Source: Brachionus plicatilis (lineage: Eukaryota > Rotifera > Eurotatoria > Ploima > Brachionidae). Taken from it: a stretch of DNA of 12,771 nucleotides. A program made the position numbers and the translations under genes. Shown here one piece after another: positions 10,865-12,771 of this stretch. The notes under the pieces are model-generated. The model was given only the letters and a program-made list of their open reading frames with translations, was not told the origin of the DNA and did not search any database. Where the stretch lies: NCBI GenBank assembly GCA_010279815.1, contig QEOQ01000022.1, positions 572,370 to 585,140 on the forward strand, written 5' to 3'. Numbering within the stretch: position 1 is the first letter of the stretch; each line of letters opens with the position of its first letter.

Positions 10865-10891
10865 CTTGTTAAAAATGGATTACTTTTATTC

Positions 10892-10910
10892 AAAATATCA
10901 TCGATATTTT
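10892..10910. repeat. Perfect 8-bp inverted repeat with 3-nt loop, downstream of SEC61G
   Basis: AAAATATC, loop ATC, GATATTTT, then further T residues. It lies 28 nt beyond the distal AATAAA. It could help 3'-end formation but is just as likely incidental in AT-rich DNA. Confidence 0.4.
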
Positions 10911-11429
10911 TTTAAAAAGCAAAAGATTTTTTAAGAATTTTTATAAATGCAGGACAAAATTCTAAAACTTAATTTTTTATTATAGAAATCTCAAACTATT
11001 TTTTAGTTTTTATTTTGAAAAAGTTTTGTAATATAACTAAGACAGGAAAGCAAGACCTAATTTTTTCCAAGCAGGCTAAATATTTTTTTGAAATTGCTAT
11101 CGTTCATTTCACTTAAAACTATTTGTCAAGTTTTTATTAATTTCAACAAAAATAACTTTTGGTGGATACATATTCCAAAATTGAAATTTTTGCGTTGGCT
11201 GGTCTTGGTATGCTTCATAAGTCTATGTATATGTCCACTCCTGGTCTCTCAGACATCACTGACAAAAATTTTTAAGAATTTTACCATCCGACAAATTATT
11301 TCTAATTTTTATATGTGGTATTTTCTAGCCGGCTTTGATAATTCAGATTCAATATGCAATTAAGCATTCATTTGAGATCTATGCAGAATATTTTTATCTA
11401 CGTTGGCACTAGGAATTCCAAAATTACTC

Positions 11430-11637
11430 TACTTGATGGTATTAGATATCGAAACTAATCTTTTTTAAAAAAAACTGTCTCAAAAATATTATTATTATAT
11501 GATAATACTAAAAGTATCGAAGTTTTAATTTCGGTATTTTAGGTTTGAATACTAAATAACATTGGATACTAGATAAAATTTTTGTTAAATTCCTTACTTT
11601 AAAATAAAACCTATATAATTTTCCACATCCAAAAAGT
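11430..11637. mobile_element. Possible insertion inside the reverse transcriptase relic
   Basis: In intact LINE reverse transcriptases only some ten residues separate motif A from the following 'YGI' block. Here roughly 200 bases of much lower G+C separate them, and they contain an imperfect hairpin at 11508-11542. A small AT-rich insertion is one explanation; simple decay and misassigned motifs are others. I found no clear terminal repeats or target-site duplication. Confidence 0.15.
11508..11542. repeat. Imperfect inverted repeat (hairpin)
   Basis: CTAAAAGTATCGAA at 11508-11521 pairs with TTCGGTATTTTAG at 11530-11542 around an eight-base AT loop, with one bulged G and a G-T pair. In sequence this AT-rich, hairpins arise often, but the pairing includes C/G positions at both ends. 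Confidence 0.5.
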
Positions 11638-11885
11638 TAAAATTAATAAATCATTAATCATATTGAAAGCCAGGACCAGCTTTTTGTCTATTAAAAAAAT
11701 AAATAAATCTGTAAAATAAATTATCTATTGATAAATCCTCCTACCAGTAATTTAGCGGAAGAAATCTGAAACTGAAGTCTTGATTACGCTTTAAATTAAG
11801 AATTTCATAGTTAGATGCGGTCATAAACCCGTGATAATACCAATAGACCTTGCGTTCTTAATCAAAAATGTTTTAGCATGGGTCA

Positions 11886-12771
11886 GATTTACTTTGGTGC
11901 ATTATCCAAAAGTGTGTCTTAATTTTTGGTGCAGCATAATCGAACGAGGGAATACGGTAAATATTTGAAGATATTCATCATGTTAATTAGTTTTTATATT
12001 CCAATTTCCGCATCTTCATTATCTATTAACTCTAGAAACCTCAAAACTGTCTAGTTTTGATTAGTTTATAAAAATTTTAAATCCTCATACTTTTTTGAAC
12101 AGATTTTTCAAATTTTTTTCGAATTATATAGATTTATCTTGTTCTTAAAAAATATTACTCAGTAAGATAACCTTAATTTATTTTTTAAATATTTTCGATC
12201 ACAAAAACACTTACAATGCTCGGTGCTTCTAGTGTTAATTAGTGCTTGATTGATTCTCAAAATTTTTTTAGAAATATAATTTTAGATTTTTTCAGATTTA
12301 ATTTTTATATTGTAAAGTAGATAAAAAACGGTTATCACTTAAATTTTAGTTTAATCAAGACTCATAAAATAAATGTAATATTTATATTCATTTCGAACAA
12401 GTAGATGATATTTTGTATTTTAAATTGCTCTGACAGACTTTAGACTTTTATGCAACTCTGATTTTATTTTCACTTTTTTCATCTACTTAGAAATTTTTTA
12501 AGTTAATATTTTAGTTTCCATAATATTTTGATCAAAACGCAAAACATTTATCTCGCATGAAAAAAATGGAAAATTAATGAATAAACTTAATAATATTTGG
12601 CGTATGCTAATTCATTAACTAAAATGAATGATTTTTCAATTTTACTAGATGAATTTAGAATTTACTTGCTCTTCATAAAATTACTTAATTAATTTAAAAA
12701 TATTAATTTATTTTAAAAATCAAGTTTGTTGCTAGTTTTTCCATTTTTTTAAATATAAAATTATGCTTAAT
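11886..12771. other. AT-rich DNA, no gene recognised
   Basis: The first 80 bases are moderately G+C-rich and may still belong to the reverse transcriptase relic (minus strand, upstream of its first recognised block). The rest is A/T runs. The only notable word is CAATGCTCGG at 12214-12223, shared with the 5178-5214 array. Confidence 0.55.

Larger units (their letters stand above)
11161..11885 (-). pseudogene. Decayed reverse transcriptase core of a non-LTR (LINE-type) retrotransposon
   Basis: Read on the minus strand, four degenerate blocks follow one another in the order of a LINE reverse transcriptase. (1) 11885-11752: KNARSIGIITGL, a stop, then MKFLI and SVSDFF, resembling the 'NYRPISLL..LSKIFEK....RL..F' block. 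(2) 11694-11638: LIDKKLVLAFNMINDLLIL, close to the catalytic 'LDLSKAFDTINHDLLL' motif A, with the second Asp replaced by Asn and spacing altered. (3) 11422-11331: FGIP, then RSQ, resembling 'YGI......W....L..RSQ.V'. (4) 11235-11161: IYIDL, stop, SIP...NAKISILEY, resembling 'IYINDLP.....A.I.LYADD' with the catalytic Asp pair lost. Several in-frame stops, frame changes, a missing PQGS block and about 200 extra bases between blocks 2 and 3 show it is dead. The relic is 37-40% G+C in parts, like real exons here. Each block alone is weak; the shared strand and order are the support. The clade (Jockey/CR1/RTE-like) cannot be fixed. Confidence 0.45.

Noticed and set aside
11745..11885. Minus-strand IGIITGL...SDFFR read as the end of a LINE RNase H domain (TGH...L...CR)
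   Set aside because: It precedes the motif A block on the same strand, which fits the N-terminal 'RPISLL' reverse transcriptase block and not a C-terminal RNase H.

Overview
This window is very AT-rich DNA from a eukaryote, almost certainly an animal. Hand-counted 100-base stretches give about 18% G+C in plain background, for example 6181-6280. It holds one gene I can identify with confidence: a two-exon SEC61G on the + strand at 10448-10718. It encodes the gamma subunit of the Sec61 protein translocon of the ER. The 64-nt GT-AG intron, good animal-type start context, AATAAA signals and animal-like SEC61G sequence point to a compact-intron, AT-rich invertebrate. A rotifer such as Brachionus is my guess from composition and intron size, not a proven identity.

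Layout. Bases 1 to about 9000 contain no gene I can support. Their short open frames are no more than expected at this base composition, and they show only minor structure: a G+C-richer island at 2270-2460, a degenerate repeat at 5178-5214 and a tandem duplication at 8221-8265. From about 9148 to 9405, on the minus strand, there is what looks like the decayed C-terminal part of a non-LTR (LINE-type) reverse transcriptase. SEC61G follows on the + strand with a candidate 3' splice site 22 nt before its ATG and polyadenylation signals at 10786 and 10859. From about 11161 to 11885, again on the minus strand, a second, larger relic shows degenerate reverse transcriptase core motifs in the correct order, with stops and spacing changes. 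The remainder to 12771 is AT-rich and unassigned.

How the parts relate. SEC61G is an ordinary housekeeping gene whose last two residues lie in a second exon of ten coding bases, so a plain ORF call truncates it. The two reverse transcriptase relics stand out because they are G+C-rich (34-40%, like the SEC61G exon at 37%) in a sea of A+T. Nothing here looks like an intact new system. The relics and the gene's splice structure are the points worth checking.
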